In this document: positions 31,474-43,007 of the stretch, piece by piece
Numbering within the stretch: the stretch's first letter is position 1
Layout: each line of letters begins with the position of its first letter
Source: Megalonaias nervosa
Lineage: Eukaryota > Mollusca > Bivalvia > Unionida > Unionidae
Length of the DNA: 64,000 bases
Assembly (NCBI GenBank): GCA_016617855.1
Contig: JAECUM010003671.1
Span: forward strand, 1-64,000
Direction of reading: 5' to 3'
Program-made: the position numbers and the translations under genes
Notes under the pieces: model-generated
Told to the model about the DNA's origin: nothing
The model's input: only the letters and a program-made list of their open reading frames with translations
Database searches by the model: none

Positions 31474-32058
31474 TTAGATCAGAGTACTAATATTATAATT
31501 TAACTCGTTCATTTTCTTATTTACTTTGTAAGGGCCATAAAATCTAATTTGAAGAAAATTTTGAAGAATGAGCAAGAGAGAATGAACTCTATTACAAGAC
31601 TCAAATGTTCTCTCTATCAAAGTTCTGTGAAACCATGATTTCACTTTTGACTTGAATTGCTGGATGCTAAATTCAGGCATAACTAGCTGGAAAATACCAG
31701 AGATAAAATTTGACCTTTGATCCGATTTGACAAATTTGGGAAGGTCAAATTGAGTAAAGAATTTTATCAAAGCCTTTACTATAGTTTTGGCTTTAATATT
31801 CCTCAGAGGAATTGCCTCTGGGAATCTTGTTGATGCACACATAATGGTCAACAAGTATTGGTTACCTGACTTGGTCTTAGGTAAGGGACCAACACAGTCT
31901 ACCATAATTCTGCTAAATGGTTCATCAAATGCAGGAATAGGTTGCAGATGAACCTTAAGTATCTTCTGATTGGGTTTTCCTACCATTTGACAAGTATGAC
32001 AAGATCTACAGTATTTACAAACATCACTTTTGATTTTTGGCCAATAAAAGTGAGTCAA
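31474..32058 (-). pseudogene. Ty3/gypsy integrase, located before the reverse transcriptase
   Basis: The frame shows FYWPKIKSDVCKYCRSCHTC of the HHCC zinc domain, then IMVDCVGPLPKTKSGNQYLL (first catalytic Asp) and FVKSDQRSNFISGIF (second Asp). Its zinc-binding His pair lies at the end of the upstream gag-protease frame (SLAHETPLAGHLGINKTYH). It is positioned between protease and reverse transcriptase. This order is like Ty1/copia although the sequences are Ty3/gypsy, as known for the Gmr1 group. Confidence 0.8.
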
Positions 32059-32061
32059 GAT

Positions 32062-33696
32062 CTAGTGATAAGTTTTATTTATCCCTAAATGACCAGCCAG
32101 AGGAGTTTCATGGGCCAAACTAAGTATTTCCTGTCTGTAAGATTTCGGAACAACAATCTGATAGGTCACTGACCACTCGTCACCAGCAGGTACCTCGGGA
32201 GGTCTCCATTTTCTCATAAGAATTCCATTTTTAATGAAATAACAGACAAGTACTTCATTGGCTTCAGTTTCACTAATGGCCCTCTGAAACAAACAGGAGA
32301 TTTCAGGATCTATTTCCTGTTCGACGACAAGTAATTGTCGTTTATCACCCTGATTAGATAAAAGAGAATGAGTAGGTAAAAGAGGATCACTGTCATCAAT
32401 ACCTTTTGATTTATCCAAATTGGCAGTGAAAGTGACCTCGTCAAAACCCTGACCAATACATGTGTAAGCTAAAGGAATATTTTCCTTATCAAAATCATTC
32501 TCAAGAGCTTTCTTTGTCATAGCTCTGGTAACTGCACAAGCTGGGTATAAATCAGGGAATTCTTTGTCAATAGGATCAACTTTTTGATCCAAACAAGGCT
32601 TGTCAGTTACAAGTGGATTAACCACAACCTTGTCTCCAGCTAGGTCGTTGCCTAGTAACAAATGAATGCCCTCAACGGGTAAAGAAGACACTATACTGAC
32701 TGTCACAGGTCCTGAAACTAAGTCTGATGACAAATTTACAGAATGGAGAGGAACATTAACAAAGCCGCACTCTACTCCCTGAATGAGAACACTCTCATTA
32801 GAATAAGACTTCTCAGAAAAAGGCAAAGTACCTGATAATAAAAGACTCTGAGAAGCTCCTGTATCCCTTAAAATTTTAATAGGGATAGAATTGGCCAAAT
32901 CACCCAAGAATGGTATAGAACCCTTCGACATGAATGGTTCATAATTCTCCATAATAAAATCAGACTGGGGTTTTTGAGACTCAACAAATGTATTGCTTTC
33001 AATACATGACCATGACCTTGACCTCTTAGAAATAAGTGCATTTGGAATAGGTCTATCTTGATTCTGATGCTTATATTTCAATTTAAAGCAATCAGAAATA
33101 ACATGTCCTTTTTTCTTGCAATAGGTACACATAGGAAGAGACAAGGATTTTGAATCAGGCTTATCAGAAGCTTGATTTTTAAAAGTTGTGCCAGATTGAA
33201 TTTTAGAAGGAGTCGTATTAGGCTGAAATACCTTTCTACCATTAGACTGCTGAGTGAAAGACTTGCTTACAATAGGAACTTTATGAGTTAAGGAATACTT
33301 GTCAGCAGCAAGAGCAGCATTTTCCAAGGTTTCGACCTCATGCTCTTCAAGATGAGTCTTAATGTCATTAGGAACCCAGTTCTTGAACTCTTCAAGTAAT
33401 ACAAGTTGTTCAAGACTTTCATAATCATGTTCAACTTTCTTGGCTAAGCACCATCTCTTACATAACTGCTCTTTTTCTCTTGCAAATTCGACATAAGTTT
33501 GTCCTGCTTCTTTTTTATAGTTCCTAAATTTTTGCCAATAAGCCTCAGGGACTAACTCATAACCCTTTAAGATGCATTCCTTAACCAAATCATAGTCAGA
33601 ACTTTGCTGTATTGACAGGGATGCATAGATATTTCGGGCTTTGCCAAAAAGTACACATTGCAATAATTGAGTCCAATGCTCCCTTGGCCATTTCAA
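32062..33696 (-). pseudogene. Ty3/gypsy Gag C-terminal part, zinc knuckle and protease
   Basis: 544 codons are open. Residues about 1-150 are Gag capsid-like (AREKEQLCKRWCLAKKVEHD). At about 190 there is a CCHC zinc knuckle CTYCKKKGHVISDC. At about 280 a retroviral-type aspartic protease reads ILRDTGASQSLLL (active-site DTG), with VHLLLGNDLAGDKV further on. The frame ends with the start of the integrase zinc finger. With the downstream frames this is a gag-PR-IN-RT-RH element on the - strand. Confidence 0.85.
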
Positions 33697-34554
33697 ATTT
33701 TCAGCAACTTTTCAAAATAAATAAAATATTTGTCTACTTCTTTTTCGCTAAAAGGGGGTACTAGCCTAAAATTCCTTGTAGTATCAAAACCTGAATTTTT
33801 ATGTGAAGTGGAAATGTGCTTTTCACTTGCCGGCCCCATTTCTTTCATTTTAATTTGAAATTCCTTTTCGTCCTTCTCTTTTTGCATCTGTAAGTGCATT
33901 TGTTCTTTCTGTTACTCCATTTGTCTTTCTTTCTCTCTTTCTTCTAATTGTAATTGCATTTATCTTTTCTCCCTCTCCTGTCTCTCTCTCTCTCCTCTTT
34001 CTCAAATTGCAACTTCATTTGTTTATCTTTCTCTCTTTCCTGTCTCTCTCTCTCTTTCCTCTTTTTCAAACTTCAACTTCATTTGTTTATCTTTCTCTCT
34101 TTCTTGTCTCTCTCTCTCTCTCTCTCTCTCCTCTTTCTCAAATTGCAACTGCAATTGTTTCTCTTCTTTCTGTAAATGCATTTGTTCTTTCTGTCATTGC
34201 ATTTGCTCTTTTTCTTTTTCCAGTTGCAGCTGCATTTGCATTTGTTTTTCTTCTTTATCTTTCTGAAGTTCCAGCTTCCTTAACTCTAACTCCATCTTGT
34301 ATTTTAATTTCAATTCCTTTACTTTTATATCAGAGTCTGATACAGACTTACTGACCAAAGCCAAAACACTTTTATTGAAAACATTCTTGTACCAGATCCT
34401 GAATCAAAATGTTTTTAGTTTCTTGCTTCGTTAAGGAAGCTTTTGCCTCAGAAAGATCATATTTTCTGGCAAGTTCAAGCAACTCATCTTTTTACAAACT
34501 ATCCAACTGCTCCTGAGTAGGAATAGAAAGAAAAGTCTCCAGTTTTGATGACAT
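33693..34554 (-). pseudogene. Ty3/gypsy Gag N-terminal part with charged coiled-coil region
   Basis: A Gag start with MTSSKLETFLSIPTQEQLDS is visible on the - strand from 34554, but the frame is then broken. Between 34400 and 33900 the sequence encodes Glu/Arg/Gln-rich helical segments, seen on the + strand as CT-rich tandem stretches (for example 34090-34140). The frame 33899-33693 continues with FRLVPPFSEKEVDKYFIYFE, a Gag capsid entry segment that joins the next frame by a 4-base overlap. Confidence 0.7.
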
Positions 34555-34715
34555 TGTGAATAAAAGCCTGTTGTTTTCACTAAAGATTTCAAACAAAATA
34601 TGAAATAGTACTTGGGATTTAAAAACATGGGGAATTTAAATTTCAAAAAACAATTTTCTGAAATATTTTAGCCAAAATTCATATATCCCGAAGATGAGAA
34701 CCCCAATTTTCTTTG

Positions 34716-34919
34716 TTACGTGTTTAGGCTCGTTCAAAAGTAACAAAGAAAAGAGTGAAGCCAGCTAGCTTTTTAAATTGTATCAAAATAATTTATTTCC
34801 CTAGAAAACAAGGTAAAAATATGAAATAGGACTTACGGTTTGTGAATATAATCCAAAAATTAATCCTAGAATCGAAAAATATAAGTCCTATCACTAAAAG
34901 TTCCAATTTGAATCCAGGT
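34716..34919 (-). mobile_element. Truncated 5' LTR of the Ty3/gypsy-type element
   Basis: TGTTACGTGTTTAGGCTCG and the 200 bases after it match the start of the LTR at 29473 with few differences, then break off at about 34919. The internal side carries the conserved GAACCCCAATTTTCTT segment, the likely primer-binding region read on the - strand. Confidence 0.8.
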
Positions 34920-35042
34920 ATAATACAAGTGCTTGATAGAGAATATGTACAAGTCAAGTGCTTGATAGAAAATATTTATCACATTTCGGTACACTGCATA
35001 TACAGTGTTTGTGGTTTATTATTTTCAATATGTCAACTTGTT
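34920..35042. repeat. Short degenerate repeats at the copy 2 left boundary
   Basis: It contains two units of the AAGTGCTTGATAGARAATAT repeat that is abundant at 52560-53220. Copy 2 element sequence begins abruptly at about 35043. Confidence 0.55.
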
Positions 35043-35110
35043 AACATGTCACATGCCAGCAAGTGTCAGTAAAATAATAAATCAAGCAGCAAAATGAGCA
35101 GTTGAAAGAA
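35043..35110 (+). pseudogene. Remnant of the basic protein upstream of the capsid gene, copy 2
   Basis: MPASVSKIINQAA is readable just before the capsid remnant and matches MPANVSKKINQAA of the 13570-13968 gene. The rest is scrambled. This is the left limit of recognisable copy 2. Confidence 0.6.
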
Positions 35111-35247
35111 TTAGCTGGTGGGCCATCTCTGACAAAATAAGCCATAGCCAAGATAGAAAAATTCATAACTGCAAACCAAAAATTGGCAGGTAATGGTCTG
35201 GCCTGTCGTCTTCGGTGATATTGATCAGTGTTAGAACATTGTTTTAA

Positions 35248-36290
35248 ATGTTCAAGCATGTATCTGATCCCGCATTTGACATGGATGCACCAGTACTCAA
35301 GGATGAGTCTGTGCTTGATTATCAATATTATTCTTATGAAGCACGAGAACCAAACCAATGTGGATGAATTGAACTACAAGTCCAAGATACATCCAGGTAT
35401 TTCCTACCCGTCAAGGCATTCATTGAAGTTCAGGGTAGACTTTTGAGAGATAACAATAATCCACATGCTGCAGATGACAAATGTGCATTCGTTAATAATA
35501 GTATCATGGTGTTATTTAAAAGTGCCATGTATATGATTGATAGTAGCCAAATCGAAGATATCACAATGACGTCGATGTTTCGATGATACTTGGTCTTGCA
35601 AGATATTCCAATGATACTAGGTCTGCTGGTCCATCAATGATGTTCTCAAATGATATTACTGACCATCTTAACCATACACAGTATAACATAAGATGACCAA
35701 GAAACTTCGCCGGCACCGCTGATGTCAACATAAACCCAGTAGTCCATGGCAGCAGTCCAGAATTTAACCTGGGATTTGCAGCACGACAATCTCAGATTGA
35801 TGCTCAATTTAGATTTCACTGATTGATATGGCTGTCACATACATTTTGATTCAGCAGACATGTTAGAAAAGTTATCTTTGGGACCAAACATACAGTTGAG
35901 TTAGTTTGAAAGTCCATTGATAAAGATGCAATCTGGTGAGATAATACTGCATCTGCAGGTAAAGTAATACTAACAAAACTTGTGGATGCCAACATTAACT
36001 CCATCAAAAACAGAAGAAGCTTGTTTGTAATTGTGCATGGATAGTGGTGGTAACTCAACGTCGTTGTGGCTGACAATGACCACAGACTCAGTTACAAGCA
36101 CAGCAAATTCATTTGCATGGCAGATAGCATCTCAACAAAAATTTCAGCACCACCACGACATATATTCACTGCGTTTCAAGGTAACGCAAGATTGGAAAAT
36201 AAAAAAAGAAACCCAGTGGTGTTTGACAAATTAGCGGTGCCTACGATTTCACTGAGAATAGACTGACATCAGGAACCATCATGCAAGTGT
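35248..36290 (+). pseudogene. Major capsid protein remnant, copy 2
   Basis: It starts with ATG and reads MFKHVSDPAFDMDAPVLKDE, then DYQYYSYEARE. After stops and shifts there are IELQVQDTSRYFLP, FVNNSIMVLFKSAMYMI, LARYSN and, near the end, APPRHIFTAFQGNARLENK and TISLRID. All blocks are in the order of the 12154-13518 gene. About 300 bases of the C-terminal end are missing before the next gene. Many stops and indels make it a clear pseudogene, but it is useful as a comparison for copy 1. Confidence 0.8.
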
Positions 36291-36327
36291 TTTTCAAACA
36301 TGTAATTAGATCATTCATGATATTATA

Positions 36328-37015
36328 ATGTCATATCATCACGTCAGTGTTACTCTGACCCCCCAGTCAGATGATAAAGCTGCAATTGGCATCAAAGAAG
36401 AATTCTGGGGCAGAAATATCACTGAAATCAGCAGCGTTGCAAGGCCCAAATAACGTCAGCTCAAACGCTTCAATGATGCCAAGAAATCAAAAACTGGCAG
36501 TGACTGAATGTGATCAGGGATACAGCAAAGACCGGCAGTATAGTTCCGCTTCTAGCAGCGATACCAGTGCTGATTGCCATTGGAACAGCTGCTGGTATGG
36601 CACTGAAAAAGGCAACATGACAGGGTATATAGACCTCAGCAACAAGAAAGGGACAGGGTCTAAGATTACCAGGAATGTGGTATGGTCAAGGTCTGAGATT
36701 GCCAGGTACATTTCGTTAAAGTTCCCCTTATCCAATTTTGATTTACTTCATGCTGCTCGGTCATTAAACATAAAAAGCTTCAGAGGTGTTTTCATGCATG
36801 ATCAGTTACCAGAAAAACCAAACCATGTTGAAATTGGTATCATTAATCTCGATGGCTGTTTTGGTCCATGTCCAGGTAGTCATTGGGTTGCATATGCAGT
36901 TGATCCATGTGGCGTTGGGTTTTTTTATTCGTATAGATTGGCACCATGAAGAGAATTTTTACAGTATATCAGCAGATTATCTAGAAAGTCTGTCTGGTAT
37001 TCAACATTACCAACG
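36328..37015 (+). pseudogene. pVI-like plus adenain-type protease remnant, copy 2
   Basis: From an ATG in a TATTATAATG context it encodes a pVI-like repeat region, an Ala/Ile-rich helix and, without a stop codon at the junction, the MALKKAT start of the protease part. The protease shows FPLSNFDLLHAARSLNIKSF, HWVAYAVD (catalytic His) and a degenerate FYSYRLAP where the FDSYG Asp should be. The C-terminal third with the catalytic Cys is deleted: at about 37016 the sequence passes directly into the fibre gene. Confidence 0.8.
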
Positions 37016-37017
37016 AA

Positions 37018-37552
37018 GAAATATGTGGACAACAACGACATTGCGATAATGACCTCGTTAATAAAAATCTTTGATGGATTGCCCATATTCAGAGCTGAAT
37101 ATAATAATCATGTGACCATGTTTACGGCTTTTCACAGAAAAATAAATAGACTCATCAATGATTTCTTTGGAAATCCAAATGTCTTCAACTTTAGGCTCTC
37201 TGAAATTCGCACACGACTCGATGACAGCACTGAAAAAAATCATAAAGATTACCGCTAATGTTGTTCATATGACTCCATTCATCAACGTGGTATACACAGT
37301 AGGTTCTGGATTAGCAACATGGTCACAACAGAACAGCTCCATCAAACATACCAGTGAGGTCAAAATAGGAGTACAGGCTTTCCGTATTTAGTGCTGTGCG
37401 ATTTAGGATATTTATGACATATCAGTGGTGTCATTCCACCGATAGATTTTTCTGGAACCATCTCAGTCGTGTTAAATCAAATTACCAAGGATCCTGAAGA
37501 CAAAACCCTAACTGCAGTGATGTATTGGTGGTGTCTGGAATTCATGGCATAA
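37018..37552 (+). pseudogene. Fibre-like protein remnant, copy 2
   Basis: The fragment begins at YVDNNDIAIMTSLIK, aligned to the middle of the copy 1 fibre, and carries FRAEYNNHVTMFTAFHRKIN, NDFFGNP, VVYTVGSGLATWSQ and a final YWWCLEFMA. The phage-like GD.M.G motif region is lost in the deletion that fused it to the protease. Confidence 0.7.
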
Positions 37553-37584
37553 ACACATCAATTGGTAACTTAGTATATAACATA

Positions 37585-38055
37585 ATGAATCCCACACAGT
37601 CCATTCAGTACAGCCAAGCATGTGCATGAAAGCATCACTGGAAAAAAAATCATCGACGAGCACATGACAAAAAAATAAAATAAAATATTTGAATCATCGT
37701 CATCAACAATGTTGTAAACGAGGTCTTCTTGCAGGTCACTGGAACGATGTTAATCGGTGCGTTATCAGTGACACACATGATATCACCCATGGTTGGAATC
37801 AGTGTCTGTGTTGTCCGCTGGTATCCTTAATATTATCGCCAAAAAAAAACTATCAACGTGTGCCAGTAAAAAAGTACATGAACATACAGAAATAAGATAT
37901 GCAGCAACCTATGCGTGGATAAATATATATTATCGATTCTGTCTGCAGGGTTAAAGAATAGTGCAAAATCAGACAATGAATTTGCTGCAATTAGGGATAT
38001 TATCAGTATCACAAGAACGCAAACCTACCCATGGCAAATCCACATTTAGAATTTG
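37585..38055 (+). pseudogene. Membrane hairpin protein remnant, copy 2
   Basis: It starts with ATG in an ACATAATG context between fibre and penton-like remnants, the same place as 9751-10218 in copy 1. A hydrophobic stretch (VTGTMLIGALSVTHMISPMV) is readable in one frame. Multiple stops. Confidence 0.5.
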
Positions 38056-38069
38056 CCATATAGATAATA

Positions 38070-38662
38070 ATGACTGCAGAAATAACCACACAACCGGAAC
38101 AGATCATCACTAACACAATGTCGCTGCCGACCACAATTATATGAGTGATGTCAGTAGATTATTTCTAGGCTATTTTACGATCACCGAAGACCAACTGGAA
38201 ATGTTCAAGCTACTGGAATTGGATATTGATACAGTGCAGCAGGATCTTGATGACATAATTGACAAATATTTTCCAAAGATTAATGCCACATGGGAGAAAA
38301 TAAGAGGTCCTCATATATTCTCCGACATAGCAATGATCCAAAAGGTGGTGGTCATCATGTATCGCCAGGCACTGTCAATATCGCATCGATGATTTCTGGT
38401 CTGTGATGCAGTCGATGATAGCTATACTGTGTCTGGGCAAGCATCCCAAGGGCAGGCCCAGCAGGGATATGTTCTTTACAGTTTTTCTGTGGAAATAACT
38501 GGGTCATTTGATTGTGTCAGTGCCAGTTAATCCTGTTTATTTATGTTGTCATAATCCATCAATGTCAATGAATACATTTTCATCTAACCGACCAAGATGG
38601 TAATTTATTGGACATGCACGGTGAAGAATTGACTGTTAGTTTGTATGTGCGTGACAGGCCGT
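38070..38662 (+). pseudogene. Penton-like protein remnant, copy 2
   Basis: The start (ATG in GATAATAATG context, then ITNTMSLPTT) and the end (SLYVRDRP and stop, against SINLYVRS in copy 1) align with 8367-9740. About 800 bases of the middle are deleted and several frameshifts are present. Confidence 0.6.
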
Positions 38663-38739
38663 GAGGAAAAATAAATAGCGCATATCGATAACAAAAAATA
38701 ACATTGTTTTTGTTGTTAAATTTTTTTTTTTACTATCTC

Positions 38740-39151
38740 TCTTAATTTTCTTTTTGGTACTGGTGATGTTGCTATTCCGCCTTGGTGGATTCAGAATCCT
38801 TAGCAGATTCCAACACAATTTTTTTGGCTGCCCCGCATGCACACTTACAGCCACACAAGTTTCATATTGTTGAGACAACTCAGATCGTATTTTCACAATT
38901 GCGCTTGCCAGTGGAACAAAATTAGCTATCTCATCTTGTTCGTGTAAATCTGCAAATGACAGTTCCATTTCACACTGGAGTAAACTGATAAATCTATACT
39001 CTGCTGCTAGCATATATCTACCCTCTTCCTGTCTCTGCTGTATCTTCTCAAAATTGTGGTTGATTTTTTCAACATCAAGTTGAACTGCAAAACCATCTTC
39101 TTGTAATTGCTCAATCTGAGAGATAATCTCTTTAATATTTTCTTAGTTCAT
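38740..39151 (-). pseudogene. Relative of the 7741-8238 coiled-coil gene, copy 2
   Basis: On the - strand from ATG 39151 (GTATAATG context) it reads ENIKEIISQIEQLQEDG after one stop, then MLAAEYRFISLLQ, FVPLASAIVKIRSELSQQYE and T. The same residues are conserved in copy 1 (YRFI, FVPLS, SELS, YET), which shows that this unknown gene is a real element gene. Confidence 0.65.
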
Positions 39152-39171
39152 TATACAGTAAATACATTTCT

Positions 39172-39816
39172 TTAATAAAAGATTTTATCAGGACCAATTT
39201 GATAAGTTGTTGCTGGATTGTGTAAACTTACTGTGATGAATCCATGCAGGGTTTTCTGAGTATGTGCAAAGAAGTTTTTTAACTTATTTGTGTCCCTGTC
39301 ACCGGGACACCAAGTCTGATGAATATTTCACAGTGTATGTGTATCAACACCATTAAAAATAACCTAAAAACTACAGTTATCTCTGAACACTTTGGGAATC
39401 TGAGTGTACCGCTGTGTAATGTAGATGACATCTGTGATTTTATGTCTGCCCCGAGAAAATATTCTGGCTGGATTTGCATGTTTGTCAAGCATGACATCAT
39501 CGTAAACCACAAGATTGTTGATATCCCCATTATGATCCTCGACAAACAGTGCATCATCGATGTCAGTGATAAATTGAATAACATCATCTTCACCTGCAGC
39601 AGATTCATTAAATTCCTTAAGAACGTTATAGTATCATTGTTCATCCATGGATGGCGCTACTAAATAATGTTTGTCCCATTTGAGCCATCTCATTATCAGG
39701 TTGAGCAACAACTTGAGTTTTACCCAACCCAGATGGACCAATTATAATGGCTCGAATAGAATTTGGTAACACAAGATGATGCTTGATAGTGTCGCTGAGA
39801 AGTCAGTGATGTTCAT
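39172..39816 (-). pseudogene. Packaging ATPase (FtsK/HerA type) remnant, copy 2
   Basis: The - strand reads LPNSIRAIIIGPSGLGKTQ, a Walker A P-loop. After an indel it reads NLVVYDDVMLDKHANPARIF (Walker B), SRGRHKITDVIYITQRYTQI and PKVFRDN, the well-known motif succession of Polinton and adintovirus genome-packaging ATPases. The end is HNPATTYQIGPDKIFY and TAA at 39172. About 200 codons, frame-shifted. The copy 1 counterpart is expected left of the window. Confidence 0.8.
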
Positions 39817-39969
39817 ATTGTAAACAAAATATAGTATTAATTGTAATCATGAGTTTATAGCGTGTTCGATGCAAGACAGTCACGGATGCAACCAGGTTAA
39901 ACACAACCTGTTGAAAAATAATGTGCAAGCGCTCACAGGTAAATGTGTGAGATGCGGCAAAAAAATATA
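39817..39969. other. Divergent intergenic region, copy 2
   Basis: A non-coding gap between the - strand ATPase remnant and the + strand phospholipase-like remnant. No clear motif. Confidence 0.4.
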
Positions 39970-40340
39970 AGTTTGTGAGCAGTAGTGCAAGCATTGCCAG
40001 TGGTGAAATCTCCGTGACACTCAGAAAATTAGCAGGAATGCCATGGGCTAAGTACCCAGGGGAAAAATCTTCCGGAATACAATTATTGTGGTCCTGAAAC
40101 CCGACTTGATATTAGACTTGATGCAAAAAAGAAACTAAAACCAGGTGAATTTCTGGTAAATGCAATTGATCAAGCATGCCATACTCATGACATCGTGCAT
40201 AAAACAAAGATCTGCAACAATGACATATTGGGGACGTCAAGTTGATTCACAGGCTGAAGTCGATAAAAAATAAAAACCTACGAGAATCACTTGCGAACTG
40301 GTTGATAGGATCAGCAATAAGTGGTAAGTTAGCCGTGGGA
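39970..40340 (+). pseudogene. Phospholipase A2-like domain remnant (parvovirus VP1 type), copy 2
   Basis: Readable blocks are GMPWAKYPGEKSSGIQ and YNYCGPETRLDIRLDAKKK (the calcium-loop type YxGPGT core). Next are KPGEFLVNAIDQACHTHDIV, where the D-x-A-C-x-x-H-D catalytic pair is intact, and LIHRLKSIKNKNLRESLANW. Domains of this kind occur in parvovirus capsids and in some Polinton/adintovirus genes, where they help membrane crossing during entry. It is interrupted by indels. Confidence 0.7.
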
Positions 40341-40379
40341 AGGGCAGTTAATTGTCCAATAATTACATACTGGAGTCAA

Positions 40380-41606
40380 TTTATTATAGTCCAAGAGGAT
40401 ATTGGAGAGGTACAGCAGCAATTAGCAAACTCGCCAATGCAGCAGGTGTCACACTTGCTGTTGCTGTAGATTAGTTGTCATGACAGGCAAATGGCATATT
40501 TATCTGCCATGTCCCAAAACAATTCAGCATAGATGGTTTGATGTCAGCACATCCAGATACGTGTTGACTGTCGTAGACGTTGCAAGTAGATACAAGCAAG
40601 CTGGATCGCTATTGACTAAAAACAGCAGCTAAAGTCACAGCCATGTTTGAACAAATTTATTCCGGTGGCCTAGTGGTTAGAGTGTCCGCCTCAGATGCAG
40701 GAGGTCATGGGTTCGAACCCCGGCAAAGTCATACCAAAGACTTAAAAAAATGGTACTAACAGCTGCCTCGCTAGGGGCTCAGCATTAAGAGATTAGTGTT
40801 AGGACTGGTCAGCCTTGGTGTCAGAATAATGTGACTGAATGGGACATGATGCTACATGTCTTTGGCATGATGCCCCAGTACTAGACATCACTATAAAATG
40901 CCACACTGCAGACGTTGTAGCGATATGACTGAAAAATTGTTAAAGCTACATTAAAAATCTAAATCACACACACACACACATTTATTCGTGTGGACCTTTA
41001 CACTGGCCACAATTGCTACAGGTTGATCCTGGCAAAGAATATCTCAGTGCAGTATCATTGCTGATGTAACAGCATAACGTTATAATCAGACATTGACACA
41101 CCATGTTACATCGTGATCAGGCAATTGTTGAATGATTTAACTTAAAACTTGCACAGTGACTATTTGGACACCAATATGCACAGGAATTACTAAGCAAGGA
41201 CAGATCTCGTGAATGGGTTGCGAGATTACCTCACATGGTGGATGCGTTTAACAACAAAGTCACTCATGAAATTAACATGAAACCCATTGAGGCACTCAAT
41301 AAGAAACAAATGCCATGATGAAAACCACTAGGAAATCAATTACAACAACCAGTGTTGGGCAGCAGTGTGAGAGTCAGGTATTTATATGAACCTGATGGAC
41401 TTGAGGGTGGTGCAGCAAGATCAACTGATCCCATCTGGAGTGTAACCACACATAAAATTTCCAGCATGGTAAGATCTACTGGCAGGCATGCAATCTACAG
41501 ACTAGATTCAACAGCTCCTCAGTGTGGATTTGTCCGTGAACAATTGCAGATAATTCATGAAGATACCCAGTTACCACCAAGTTGGATTCGGCATCAGAGA
41601 TGCTAG
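40380..41606 (+). pseudogene. Integrase remnant, copy 2, split by a SINE
   Basis: It starts SPRGYWRGTAAISKLANAAG, which matches PRGYWKGRAAISKFAEAA at base 3 of the window. Stops follow. After the SINE it continues with HWPQLLQVDPGKEY (second catalytic Asp), and the catalytic Glu block is decayed. The C-terminal frame 41352-41606 (RVRYLYEPDGLEGGAARSTD) is well kept. The frame crosses the position where copy 1 is shifted. Confidence 0.85.
40663..40979 (+). mobile_element. tRNA-derived SINE, family A, with target duplication
   Basis: The head GGTGGCCTAGTGGTTAGAG (A box) and GGGTTCGAACCC (B box) is tRNA-like. The body ends in a (CA)n tail. The direct repeat ATTTATTC at 40655-40662 and 40980-40987 flanks it, and the empty site aligns with copy 1 integrase, so insertion followed arrival of copy 2. 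Confidence 0.9.
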
Positions 41607-41639
41607 CAGGGACTCAGCTTCAGGTCACTAGCTCGGAGG

Positions 41640-42901
41640 AGCAAAGCTCCTCGATGTCTTCTACATTCAAGACACATCAGAGTGACATTTTCGTGTGTGT
41701 GACTGAGACTACTTTTGATTCTGTCCGTGGTATATATTGTCATATGTCATTAGGAAAATATTGCCACAGCATTATTGTGTTATAGCAGGTGCAGTGATTA
41801 TTTTGTTGTTGTTTCATCGTCATGATAAATTCAACATCAAGATCAGACTGGCGTTGTTTTTTGTCTTCTCATGCATAACCAGCTAATTTTTTCTTCACCA
41901 CATTGGTTGTTAGTGTAGTTGATACAATAGGTGTCACCACCACCTCTGTAACATTGACAGTTTTTCGCAGCAGATATATTTTTGTGACTCGTGATACAGC
42001 CAGATAAACTAAATTTGACCATTCAGTGTGATCATCAACAATCTGGATATTGGTATCTGAGACTGTTAGCGATGAATGAGTTGCTATCACATATCCTGAG
42101 TCCAGCATGATGGGGTTGATTGCGCAGCAACTTGTGTCTCTGAAGCTGACAGCACTTGCTGTACAGCATCTAGTGGAACCTCAACGATATCCTTAAGAAC
42201 CAGTCACTATTGTGTACCTGTTCCAGGACTGTCAACATGTGTATTTTGTCAACGGGTATCTGCAGGGATATAATTTAATGGAACTGGCAGTGTTGGAAAT
42301 TTTTCTTTGTGAAGCTAAAATAATTTACGTTGAAGTGAATCACAGATGTTTTTCCATGATATAACTATCAGATCATTAGGTCACCATGAGTTCCGGACAT
42401 CAGACATTAGGTTTCTGGAATTACAGTATGCATTATTTCACACTGAATCTTGTCTGGCAGTAATTTGATTATCAATTTCAACTGTCATAATGTTTCAACA
42501 CATGATCAGTGGTCATACAATATTTCTTCATAGAGGCTAATGTAATTACACAGCCAGTCATGCGGGGATTCTCCTCTAAATGGCAGAGGCTGTCCTTGAT
42601 CGCCACACATGATAATTGCCATGTTTTTCATTGACAGCCAGTCAAGAAATATCTTCAATGTGTCTTTGGACACAGTACGTATTTTGTCCCAAATAATTAT
42701 TCTCGGTATATATTTTTGTCCCATTCGCTCAGAGTTCCATGCATCACCTCGCCATCTAAAGAAACTGATACGTGCACAATTTGACACCCTGCTGTTTCAT
42801 CTTTCAGGAAAGATGTTGAGTTGGCATTAGCACAATCATGTCAGAGTTTTTAAATAATTCTATCATATGTGTTGTTTTACCAGAACCACCAGGACCATTA
42901 A
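41640..42901 (-). pseudogene. Helicase and HNH part of the polymerase fusion gene, copy 2
   Basis: The - strand keeps IPRIIIWDKIRTVSKDTLKI (Walker B with Asp-Lys instead of Asp-Glu), IIMCGDQGQPLPF, SPHDWL, YLAVSRVTKIYLL and a degraded HNH end near 41650-41760. Many stops and shifts. The sequence stops at the Walker A region, where the TTAA element is inserted at 42901. Confidence 0.85.
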
Positions 42902-43007
42902 AGGTCTACCTGAGTGTAATACACACTATATATCAGAATGTTCATTTTTCACTAAATAACTCAGAAATGTGCATTAAAAATGCATATTTTAACTCACAGA
43001 GAAGAAA

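Noticed and set aside
33954..34354. Leu/Ser-rich hydrophobic frames resembling membrane proteins
   Set aside because: They are the antisense of the charged Glu/Arg-rich Gag region and the CT-rich repeats.
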